Positions 8,451 through 15,449 of a stretch of DNA of 64,000 nucleotides are shown piece after piece (position 1 is the first letter of the stretch; each line of letters opens with the position of its first letter). Where the stretch lies: NCBI RefSeq assembly GCF_900100395.1, contig NZ_FNFB01000016.1:62001-126000 (forward strand), given 5' to 3'. A program made the position numbers and the translations under genes. This DNA comes from Nonomuraea maritima. GTDB taxonomy: Bacteria; Actinomycetota; Actinomycetes; Streptosporangiales; Streptosporangiaceae. Under the pieces are notes generated by a model. The model was not told the DNA's origin, made no database searches, and saw only the letters and a program-made list of their open reading frames with translations.

Positions 8451-9227
8451 TCAAGGGAGGGGTGTGTCAGGCAGGAGGGTGGTGAGGGCGGTGGTGAAGG
8501 CGTCGGGGTTGTCGAGCATGATGTTGTGGCCCGAGTCCGGGACGGCGATCACCCGAACGCCCGAGGCGCGCAGCTCCTCGACCCCGGACGGCTCGTCGGC
8601 CTCCGGGTGCAGGTAGGCCCGCGGTATCGACAGACCTGCCAGCAGTTCGCGCATGGTCGGCGTGGTGCCCTCGGCCAGCCCCACCGCGGTGCGGTGCAAC
8701 GCCCGCAGATCGGCCAGCCGCATCGTGGACCACCAGTGCGGCCCCACCCGCGCACGCACCTCCCTCCAGCCGCCCGATACGAACTCCTCCTCGTCGTAGG
8801 CCGCGATGCCGCTGCCGCCCGGCGGCACGGGAACCCGGGGATAGGGGTCGAGGTTCGCGTCGACCAGGATCAGATCGGTGACCAGTTCCGGATGCCGTGC
8901 GGCGAGCACGATGGCCACCGCGCCGCCCATGCTGTGGGCGATCACCGCAGAACCGGTCGCGCCCGCCTTGCGCAGTGCCTCGGCGAGCGCGTCGGCGTGG
9001 GCCTCCAGCGAGTACGAGAAGTCGTGCGGCCGGTCGCTGATGCCGAACCCGAGCAGGTCGATCAGCAGGGACCGGTGCCGCGGCAGCAGCGGATGTCCGG
9101 CGACCCCCGCGTAATAGGGCGCCGACGTGGCGCCGAGCCCGTGGACATAGACCCGCGCCGGCTCCGCCCCCGGCAGCTCCACCCAACGCATCCGCGCGCC
9201 GCTCGGATGAACGATGACGTCGTGCAC
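8451..9227 (-). CDS. Alpha/beta-hydrolase
   Basis: 258 residues when started at the GTG at 9227, chosen because GGAGGAGG sits 5 nt upstream; the longer frame from 9254 would place this ribosome site inside the gene. Features of the fold are the oxyanion region YVHGLGATSA, the nucleophile elbow AHSMGG (Ser catalytic), an acid in ILVDANLDP or later, and the C-terminal catalytic His in DSGHNIML. Substrate cannot be told. It is divergent from a PadR regulator across a perfect 8-bp inverted repeat, so it is probably PadR-controlled. Confidence 0.83.
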   Translation of the reverse strand: MHDVIVHPSGARMRWVELPGAEPARVYVHGLGATSAPYYAGVAGHPLLPRHRSLLIDLLGFGISDRPHDFSYSLEAHADALAEALRKAGATGSAVIAHSMGGAVAIVLAARHPELVTDLILVDANLDPYPRVPVPPGGSGIAAYDEEEFVSGGWREVRARVGPHWWSTMRLADLRALHRTAVGLAEGTTPTMRELLAGLSIPRAYLHPEADEPSGVEELRASGVRVIAVPDSGHNIMLDNPDAFTTALTTLLPDTPLP

Positions 9228-9269
9228 TCGTACCTCCTCCAAAATATCGACCACGAGGTATATCGAGGC

Positions 9270-9312
9270 CGATGTATGTCGATAGCAAGATACATCGTCA
9301 TGGGGGTACGCT
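9270..9312. promoter_or_regulatory. PadR-type operator and leaderless padR promoter
   Basis: CGATGTAT (9270-9277) and ATACATCG (9290-9297) are perfect 8-bp arms with a 12-bp spacer. TACGCT (9307-9312) is a -10 box 7 nt before the PadR ATG at 9320. The repeat covers the expected -35 region of padR and the upstream side of the divergent hydrolase promoter. The ATGTAT/ATACAT core matches the ATGT/ACAT pattern known for PadR sites. Confidence 0.65.
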
Positions 9313-9319
9313 GCTGCCC

Positions 9320-9862
9320 ATGCTGGAGTTGGCGATACTCGGTTTCCTCAGAAGTCGGCCTTTGCACGGCTACGACCTGCGCCACCGGGTGGCCGCCTTG
9401 ATGGGCCACGTACGTCCGGTGGCCGACGGCACGCTCTACCCGGCGATCAAGCGCATGGTCGCCGCCGGCTGGCTGCTCAGGAACGACGAGCCCGGCCTGT
9501 CCGCCGCGCCCCGGCGCGTGCTCCACCTGACGCCGGAGGGCCGCGCCGAGCTGGAACGACGGCTTCGCGAGCCGGACGAGCTCGACATCAGCGACGAGAA
9601 CCGCTGGTTCACGATGCTGGCGTTCCTGCGGCATCTCGACGATCCGGGTGAGCAGGCCGCCGTGCTCCGCAGGAGGCTGACGTTCCTGGAAGAGCCGACC
9701 AGTTTCTTCTACGACGACGACCGCCCGATGGCCGCCGAGGACTTCGACGACCCGTTCCGCCAGGGCCTGCTGACCATCGCGCACGCCACGAGCCAGGCCG
9801 AGTTGGCCTGGCTCCGCGACACCATCGAGCACCTGGAGTCCGGCGAGCGCCGTACGTCCTGA
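9320..9862 (+). CDS. PadR-family transcriptional regulator
   Basis: 180 residues from ATG 9320. The N-terminus MLELAILGFLRSRPLHGYDL and the wing segment VADGTLYPAIKRM(V) define the PadR winged helix. The C-terminal part (about 85-180) forms the helical dimerisation domain of the longer PadR class. The longer frame from 9272 starts inside the operator and is unlikely. It probably represses itself and the divergent alpha/beta-hydrolase; the inducer is unknown. Confidence 0.87.
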   Translation: MLELAILGFLRSRPLHGYDLRHRVAALMGHVRPVADGTLYPAIKRMVAAGWLLRNDEPGLSAAPRRVLHLTPEGRAELERRLREPDELDISDENRWFTMLAFLRHLDDPGEQAAVLRRRLTFLEEPTSFFYDDDRPMAAEDFDDPFRQGLLTIAHATSQAELAWLRDTIEHLESGERRTS

Positions 9863-9863
9863 G

Positions 9864-10739
9864 TCAGACTGGAATGCGTGACTCGCGGCGCAGCAGCGCC
9901 GCGAGAGCGTCGGGGTCGGCGGCGGTCACGCCCTTCGCGGCGAACCACGTGGCGACGTTGCGGGCGTCGCGGTCGAGGTACGACGGGCCCGATGGGTGGG
10001 CGATGACATCCACGATCTGCGGCAGGTCGATGATCACGATCCTGTCCTGGTGCACGAGCAGGTTGTACGGCGACAGGTCGCCGTGGGCGAGCCCTTCGCG
10101 GGCCAGCGTGACCATGGCGTCCACGAGCTGTTCCCAGAGGTCGTCGAGGTCGTCCGTCACCTGCGCCAGCCGGGGCGCGGCGTACCCGTCCGGGGTGCCG
10201 ATGAACTCCTGCAGGATCTCCGTGCCCACGATCTGCACGGGGTACGGCACCGGCATGCCCAGCCCCCGCAGCCTGCACAGCGCCTCGAACTCCGCGACCG
10301 CCCACTGCGCGGCGATCGCCTGCCTGCCGAAGGCGGTGCGGCCGGCCATGGCCCGGTTGGTGCGGTCGTCACGGGTACGCCGCCCCTCCAGGTAGCCGGA
10401 GTCGCGGTGGAACAGGCGGTGTTCGAAGGAGCGGTAGCGCTTGGCGGCCAGCAGGCACACCCGGTCGGTGCCGGGCACGCCGCGGGAGATCAGATGGACG
10501 TCGGCTTCCTTGCCGGTCTTGAGCACGCCGTGCTCGGTGTCGACGGCGGCCAGGTCGGTGACCAGCCAGTCGGGATACGGACGCGGCCCCTTCTCCAGGG
10601 GCGTGCTCTGGTCCCAGGTGGACCAGCGGTCGCCCTCCGGCGGGCCGTCGTCGGCCTCGGGGGTGTTCTCCAGCCAGTCGATGTCGTCGGCGTCGAGGGC
10701 GTACTTGCCACGGCGACGGTGTTGCGAGTGCTTCGGCAC
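9864..10739 (-). CDS. RIO-type serine protein kinase
   Basis: 291 residues from a GTG with GGAGT upstream. TGKEADVHLI is the RIO nucleotide loop, AAKRY carries the ATP-contacting Lys, HGDLSPYNLLV holds the catalytic Asp and Asn, and VIIDLPQIVD is the metal-binding loop. Bacterial RIO proteins are small atypical Ser/Thr kinases or ATPases; in archaea and eukaryotes the family works in ribosome maturation, while the bacterial role is undefined. It converges on the padR gene with 1 bp between stops; a short GAGTCA/TGACTC repeat (9861-9884) lies at the junction. Confidence 0.87.
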   Translation of the reverse strand: MPKHSQHRRRGKYALDADDIDWLENTPEADDGPPEGDRWSTWDQSTPLEKGPRPYPDWLVTDLAAVDTEHGVLKTGKEADVHLISRGVPGTDRVCLLAAKRYRSFEHRLFHRDSGYLEGRRTRDDRTNRAMAGRTAFGRQAIAAQWAVAEFEALCRLRGLGMPVPYPVQIVGTEILQEFIGTPDGYAAPRLAQVTDDLDDLWEQLVDAMVTLAREGLAHGDLSPYNLLVHQDRIVIIDLPQIVDVIAHPSGPSYLDRDARNVATWFAAKGVTAADPDALAALLRRESRIPV

Positions 10740-11167
10740 GGTGGGATGACTCCAGGTGTGAGACCCACCGGCGCGAATCAGGTCAGCGAGGATCCGGTGG
10801 GAAGGTGCAGGGACGCGGAAAACGGCACGCGAACATTCGTCGTCACGGTCTCACCACTCCCTTCACGGCTCACTGCGATCAGCTCGCATGAGTATCCCGA
10901 GCTGCCCCCACCCGCGCAACCGGTTTTCTCCGGCATCCCATCGACGGCCGCCCACCTGGCCTCGCCGGTCACCACGGGCCTCTCCAGAAGGCGCGTGTGA
11001 AGGACGACAGCCTCAAATGAGATGACGTCCGAAGCCGGGACTCTCGCCGGCGGGTTGTCAGCGAAGGCGGGGCTGCCGGCGAAGCGGGGGTTCCGCCGAC
11101 GGTCCGTGCCGTCCCAGCCGAAATATCGTGATGCGCCCGCCCTGAGGGCGTGTGTACCGTCGTTTGC
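10740..11167. other. 428-bp divergent intergenic region, no supported gene
   Basis: Lies between the divergent RIO kinase and zinc-ribbon genes. I see the GGAGT ribosome site of the kinase at the left end and the TACCGT -10 box (11155-11160) of the right-hand gene. A minus-strand open frame near 10780-10940 encodes a stretch (MPEKTGCAGGGSSGYSCELI) with poor third-position GC and no ribosome site; I do not call it. Confidence 0.5.
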
Positions 11168-11728
11168 ATGCGACGATGCGCGGACTGCGGCCACTACGAG
11201 CCCGCGGGCGCGCCCGGCTGCGCCCGCTGCGCGTCCCTGGTTGACGAGATCGTCGAACAAGACTGGCGGACCTTCCTGAAGCGGGAGTTCGCCACGATTC
11301 GGCCCGGAGACGAGCAGCTCGTCGCCGCGATGGTCGTTGACGAGCCCGACAAGCACCCATGGCGCGTGGTCGACGCCGCCTACGACCGCCTCACCTGCCA
11401 GGAGTGCGGCGGCAGGCTCAGCAGGGGCCCGGCCGGCTGCGGCCCGTGCGACCTGGCCGACGGCTTCCGGTACTCGGCGATCGAGACCGACCGTCCGGGT
11501 GTCCCGCCGGGCAACGAACACGCGCTGCGGGTCAACGTGGCAGTGACCCGCCGCACCTCCGGCGTCTCCCCGTCCGAGGCCCTGCTACGTCGCCTCTCGC
11601 TGCCCCTCCTCCTGGACGGCCACCTCCCCACCCGCGCCCAGGCACAGGCCACCAAGGCGCTGGCCAGAAAGGGCGCCACCGATAAGGAACTGTCCGCCTT
11701 CATCCACAACGAGTGGGGCAGGCCCTAG
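11168..11728 (+). CDS. Zinc-ribbon protein of unknown function
   Basis: 186 residues. Two or three CxxC knuckles are visible: CADCGHYEPAGAPGCARC at the N-terminus, and CQECGGRL with CGPC about 75 residues later, consistent with structural zinc sites. The C-terminal 70 residues are helical and basic. No catalytic motif is recognised. ATG 11168 is chosen because a -10 box TACCGT lies 7 nt upstream (leaderless). The TAG stop shares the CTAG tetranucleotide with the stop of the convergent Uma2 gene. Confidence 0.65.
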   Translation: MRRCADCGHYEPAGAPGCARCASLVDEIVEQDWRTFLKREFATIRPGDEQLVAAMVVDEPDKHPWRVVDAAYDRLTCQECGGRLSRGPAGCGPCDLADGFRYSAIETDRPGVPPGNEHALRVNVAVTRRTSGVSPSEALLRRLSLPLLLDGHLPTRAQAQATKALARKGATDKELSAFIHNEWGRP

Positions 11729-12300
11729 TCGGCGACGCGGCGCAGGTCGAGGTCGATGTCGACGTCGAACCCGATCGAGGTCTGCAGCCGCTTGCGGTGG
11801 ATGCCGGTCGGCACGTAAGCCCGCACCGACGGTTCCAGCTCGAAGGTGTAGGCGACCGGCATGTCGTCTTCTTGCTCGATCCGCCAGAAGTGCTTGATGC
11901 CGGCGTTGGAGTACTTGACCGGCTTTGTGGTCCGATCGCGCTCCTGGGACTCCTCCGAGACGACTTCCACGACGAGATGCACGTCCTCCGGCTTGAAAGA
12001 CCTGATCCTGTTGCTGAAGGCAGTTCGGTTGACCAGGAGGACGTCGGGCTCGGGTCGCTGACGGAGCCCTAGGGTGACAGCCATCTCACGTACGGCCATG
12101 AGCTCTGCCGGAGGGCGGAGTGACCGCTCGAACAGGCGAAGGGTAAGCATGTGGAAGCCGGTCTGCGGCGACATCATGATGAGGGACCCATCGATCAGCT
12201 CGACGTGCCGAGGCGCGCCGGGGGGAAGATGATCGAGCATGTCAGCGGTCCAGCCGCCGGGAGGGCCGGGATAGAACCACTCCGGCAAAGCCATGCTCAT
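11725..12300 (-). CDS. Uma2-family (DUF820) putative restriction-endonuclease-like protein
   Basis: 191 residues of the Uma2 family, whose fold is PD-(D/E)xK nuclease-like. Visible are the ELIDGSLIMMSP motif, the RPEPDVLLV segment and the VHLVVEVVSEES motif (core acidic residues), then KPVKYSNAGIKHFWRI. These genes are numerous in actinobacteria and cyanobacteria; their biological role is not established. Single gene; the stop codon overlaps the convergent zinc-ribbon gene in CTAG. Confidence 0.85.
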   Translation of the reverse strand: MSMALPEWFYPGPPGGWTADMLDHLPPGAPRHVELIDGSLIMMSPQTGFHMLTLRLFERSLRPPAELMAVREMAVTLGLRQRPEPDVLLVNRTAFSNRIRSFKPEDVHLVVEVVSEESQERDRTTKPVKYSNAGIKHFWRIEQEDDMPVAYTFELEPSVRAYVPTGIHRKRLQTSIGFDVDIDLDLRRVAD

Positions 12301-12359
12301 CCGGACCCCTCCTCAGCCGGTCTCACGCCACGTGTCCATGGTGTCACACATAGCGGTGT

Positions 12360-12965
12360 TCAGGGGCGGTCGTTGCGGTCTTCCAGTGAGCGGCGGTAGA
12401 GATCGTCGATCTCGTCCAGCGGGTCGGGCGCGTGGCGCCGGGCCTCGATCTCGAGGTCGGTACGGGAGGTCAGGTCGGCGATCCCGGTGGCGCTGTGCCG
12501 GACCTGGTCGCTCATGAGGTCGGCGCGGATGCGGGCGCACATGGCCGTCAGCTTGGCCTGGTGCTCGCGGAGCCGGTCGAGGGTCACGTGGTCGACGAAC
12601 TGCGACATCCGGTGCTGCTGGGCGTACATGCCGAGCTGGCCGTCGTGCACGTCGGCCTGGGCCTGGAGGTCGGCGAGCAGGCGGGGCAGGTCGCCGAGAC
12701 CCCACCCGTCACGCTGGGCCTGCTCGACGGCCTGCCGGGTGAGCGACACCTCGCGGCGCAGGTCGAGCCGGAAGCGCTCGACCTCGGCGGCCACGCCCGT
12801 GCCCATCGCGTTGACGTGGGTCGCGATCCGGTTGGAGGCCTGCTTCGCCTTCACCGCGGCCTTCTTGCCCAGCCTGACCAGCAGGTAGATGCCGACGCCC
12901 CCCAACAGCAGGAGGAACGCGAAGACCGCCAGCACGATGACGATGAACTCGGTGATGTCCGCCAC
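12360..12965 (-). CDS. Membrane-anchored coiled-coil protein of unknown function
   Basis: 201 residues. One N-terminal transmembrane helix (about 7-30, FIVIVLAVFAFLLLLGGVGIYLLV), a short basic stop-transfer stretch KKAAVKAKQASNR, then about 150 residues of charged helical sequence likely to be coiled coil. The orientation would place the coiled coil in the cytoplasm. No family recognised. It lies alone between Uma2 and the divergent SDR gene. Confidence 0.6.
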   Translation of the reverse strand: MADITEFIVIVLAVFAFLLLLGGVGIYLLVRLGKKAAVKAKQASNRIATHVNAMGTGVAAEVERFRLDLRREVSLTRQAVEQAQRDGWGLGDLPRLLADLQAQADVHDGQLGMYAQQHRMSQFVDHVTLDRLREHQAKLTAMCARIRADLMSDQVRHSATGIADLTSRTDLEIEARRHAPDPLDEIDDLYRRSLEDRNDRP

Positions 12966-13108
12966 CTCCCATGGGCGTCCGATGCTTTGAAGAATAGCCC
13001 GCCGGAGCGTTCGTGGCGCAGGCTGTCGAGCGAGCCCTTGTGGTGAGCAAAGGGCCGTGTTTCAGTTCACATGGTGACAGAAGCATGATCCCGGAAGGGA
13101 CGGAAACC

Positions 13109-13882
13109 GTGCTCGAAGGCAAGATTGTGATCATTACCGGTGGAGCGAGAGGAATGGGCGCCGCCACCGCCCGGCGCTGCGCCGCCGCCGGGGCGCGGGT
13201 CGTCCTCACCGACGTGCTGGCGGACGAGGGCGCGGCCACCGCCAAGGAGCTCGGCGCCCGGTTCGTGCCCCACGACGTGACCAGCGAGGACGACTGGGCC
13301 ACGGTCGTCGCCGAGACCGTGGAGGAACACGGCCGCCTCGACGGGCTGGTGAACAACGCCGGCATCCTCGCCATGAACGCGATCGAGCAGCACTCGCGCG
13401 CGGAGTTCGAGAAGGTGCTGCAGGTCAACCTGGTCGGCGTCTTCCTCGGCCTGAAGGCGGTCGCCGGGGCGATGCGGGCGTCCGGCGGCGGCTCGGTGGT
13501 CAACCTGTCGTCGGTGGCGGGCCTGTTCGGGCTGCCCGCCACGGGTGCGTACGGTGCCTCGAAGTGGGGCGTGCGCGGGCTCACCAAGATCGCGGCGATG
13601 GAGTTCGGACGCGACCGCATCCGGGTCAACTCGGTGCATCCCGGCATGATCGTCACCCCGATGACACAGTCGCTCGGCGCGGCGTCGGGTGAGGGCACGT
13701 TCGGCCTGGCTCCCGCCGGGCGCTGGGGCGAGCCTGAGGAGGTCGCTGAGGCGATCGCGTTCCTGCTGTCGGACGCGGCCTCGTACATGACCGGGGCGGA
13801 ACTGTCCGTGGACGGCGGCTGGAGCGCGGGGGAGAGCGGCCTGCTGCCTCCGCTGCCCAGGCGCGGCGACCCGTCATCGTGA
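13109..13882 (+). CDS. Short-chain dehydrogenase/reductase (classical SDR)
   Basis: 257 residues from the GTG at 13109, preceded by GGAAGGG at a good distance; an ATG at 13085 is an alternative. The Rossmann motif is TGGARGMG, NNAG follows strand 4, the catalytic Ser is in NLSSVAG, and YGASK provides Tyr and Lys. It looks like the 3-alpha/20-beta-hydroxysteroid dehydrogenase subgroup (NVHPG-like NSVHPGMIVTPM motif), but the substrate is not determined. Its 3' end overlaps the convergent DUF4126 gene by 9 bp. Confidence 0.9.
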   Translation: MLEGKIVIITGGARGMGAATARRCAAAGARVVLTDVLADEGAATAKELGARFVPHDVTSEDDWATVVAETVEEHGRLDGLVNNAGILAMNAIEQHSRAEFEKVLQVNLVGVFLGLKAVAGAMRASGGGSVVNLSSVAGLFGLPATGAYGASKWGVRGLTKIAAMEFGRDRIRVNSVHPGMIVTPMTQSLGAASGEGTFGLAPAGRWGEPEEVAEAIAFLLSDAASYMTGAELSVDGGWSAGESGLLPPLPRRGDPSS

Positions 13883-14458
13883 CCGGCGGGCGCGGCGGCG
13901 GCGTACCTTCCTGATCAGGAAATAGGCCAGTACGGCGAGCAGCAGCAGCGCGACGACCACCAGCACCGGCGCGAAGACGGCGAGGAGGCTCATCCCGAGC
14001 GCCCCGGCGTCCTCGGCGGTGCTCACGACAGGGGCGCCGACCCCTGCCGTCCCCGCGTTGACCACCGGACGCGTCACGGCCTTCATCGCGTGGACGGCCA
14101 GCGCCACCATGATGCCGAGCAGCCACCCGGCCCACGGGTGCGCGGCCATCCAGGAGGAGTTCTCGAGCTCGGAGGCGGCGCTCGTGGCCGAGAAGACCAC
14201 GCCGCCGGAGGCCGGGCGCACCACGGTCTGGATCGCGTCGTTGACGCTGTCGACCGCGGGCACCTTGTCGAGCACCGTCTCGGCGAGCAGCAGCACCGCG
14301 AGCACCGCGAGCACGCCCCAGTCGGACAGCCAGCCGTAGCCGTCGGGCAGGCGCACGGCGTCGGTGAGATTGGCGAGCACACCGACGACGAGCAGGGGGA
14401 TGTAGGCGTTCAGGCCGGCGGCCGTGGACAGGCCCAAACCGGTCAGTGCGGCGAGCAT
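13874..14458 (-). CDS. DUF4126 membrane protein
   Basis: 194 residues with four to five hydrophobic segments and the signature N-terminus GLGLSTAAGLNAYIPLLVVG. ETVLDKVPAVDSVNDAIQTV lies between membrane segments, and the C-terminus is very basic (KVRRRRARRSR). DUF4126 proteins are integral membrane proteins of unknown function. The stop overlaps the SDR gene on the other strand; 18 bp separate its start from the choline-kinase-like gene stop, so the two could be co-transcribed. Confidence 0.75.
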   Translation of the reverse strand: MLAALTGLGLSTAAGLNAYIPLLVVGVLANLTDAVRLPDGYGWLSDWGVLAVLAVLLLAETVLDKVPAVDSVNDAIQTVVRPASGGVVFSATSAASELENSSWMAAHPWAGWLLGIMVALAVHAMKAVTRPVVNAGTAGVGAPVVSTAEDAGALGMSLLAVFAPVLVVVALLLLAVLAYFLIRKVRRRRARRSR

Positions 14459-14476
14459 GCACCCAGTCTGCCCGCC

Positions 14477-15382
14477 CTAGTCGGTACGCGTGGCGTCCAC
14501 CATGAGCAGCTCCAGACCGGGATCGGCGAACTCGGCCAGCGCCCGCTCGTACTTCTCCATGCCCCACGACCAGAAGTCGAAGTCGATGGTGTCGTTGGCG
14601 CTGTGCTGGATGGAGGCCCACAGGGTCCAGCCGTACTTGGACATCAGGCCCTGCAGCCGGGCCCGCGCGATCTTGTTGCGCAGCGGGCGCCCGTAGTAGG
14701 CGGTGACGAGCTGCTCCAGGTGGCCGAGCGGCAGGGCCGACTCGCTCCAGATGTTGCCGAGCTCGAAGCAGGGGTCGTTGTTGCCGGCGTACTCGTAGTC
14801 GATCAGCCACAGGCGTTCGCCGTCGTCGAGGATGTTGCCGGGCAGCAGGTCGTTGTTGCACGGCACGGTGCCCTCGTCGCGGACGGCGAGACACGTGCGC
14901 AGCTCGGCGACCCGCGGCATGAAGTCGAGGTAGCGCGGCGGCAGGCGGTAGCCGCGCTCGCGCACGATCGCCAGGTAGTGCCGCTGGATCTCGAACATGT
15001 CGAAGTCGCGGACGAACCGCGGCCCCGCGTGCAGCCGCCGGCACGCCTGCGCCACCCTCGGCAGGTTGGCCGGATCGAGCAGGTCGGCCTCGGTGAACGT
15101 GCGCGCCGGGACGTACCCGACCACCAGCACTCCGAGCTCGGGCAGGAAGTCGTGCACGGGCGCGCCCACCCCGGCCTTCGCCGCCGCGACCGAGTCGGCG
15201 TGCTCGGCGTGGCGGTCGATGCCGAGAAGCGCGCCGTCGCTGGCCCACACGCGCACCACGTACGTGCCGGAGGGCGTGGTGACCTTGTAGTTGTGGTTGG
15301 TCAGGCCGCCGGGCAGCTTCTCGACGGAACGCGGGACGCCGGACAGCCGGGGGATGCGGTCGAGGACCTCGGGCACGGCCAT
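14477..15382 (-). CDS. Choline/ethanolamine-kinase-like phosphotransferase
   Basis: 301 residues of the APH/choline kinase fold. LPGGLTNHNYKV is the nucleotide loop, YVVRVWA carries the ATP-anchoring residue region, NNDLLPGNIL is the Brenner catalytic loop, and LWLIDYEYAGNNDP the metal loop. The usual His of HxDxxxxN is Asn here, while the catalytic Asp and distal Asn remain. Divergent neighbour is an FAD/GcvT demethylase for N-methyl compounds, which fits choline or betaine-related metabolism (inference). Confidence 0.75.
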   Translation of the reverse strand: MAVPEVLDRIPRLSGVPRSVEKLPGGLTNHNYKVTTPSGTYVVRVWASDGALLGIDRHAEHADSVAAAKAGVGAPVHDFLPELGVLVVGYVPARTFTEADLLDPANLPRVAQACRRLHAGPRFVRDFDMFEIQRHYLAIVRERGYRLPPRYLDFMPRVAELRTCLAVRDEGTVPCNNDLLPGNILDDGERLWLIDYEYAGNNDPCFELGNIWSESALPLGHLEQLVTAYYGRPLRNKIARARLQGLMSKYGWTLWASIQHSANDTIDFDFWSWGMEKYERALAEFADPGLELLMVDATRTD

Positions 15383-15410
15383 GCTCGATGCTACGTCCGG
15401 CGTCCTGAAC

Positions 15411-15443
15411 GGTCTAGACCTTTTGTGGCGTGCCGGTTAGCCT
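15411..15443 (+). promoter_or_regulatory. HutC-type GntR operator and leaderless promoter
   Basis: GGTCTAGACC (15411-15420) is a perfect palindrome containing GTCTAGAC, which matches the HutC-subfamily consensus GTnTAnAC. TAGCCT (15438-15443) is a -10 box 6 nt before the ATG at 15450. The operator is placed about where a -35 element would be. The nearby UTRA-domain GntR protein (17794-18552) is the obvious candidate ligand-responsive repressor. Confidence 0.6.
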
Positions 15444-15449
15444 CCGATA

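Noticed and set aside
9861..9884. GAGTCA / TGACTC repeat between padR and the RIO kinase gene as a terminator
   Set aside because: Arms of 6 bp with a 12-nt loop are too weak to support a call; mentioned only in the kinase entry.
10778..11521. Long minus-strand open frame between the RIO kinase and zinc-ribbon genes
   Set aside because: It runs antisense through the well-supported zinc-ribbon gene, lacks a ribosome site, and the part in the intergenic region has non-coding third-position use.
13013..13108. Longer N-terminus for the SDR
   Set aside because: A good ribosome site (GGAAGGG) precedes the GTG at 13109, where the canonical SDR fold starts.
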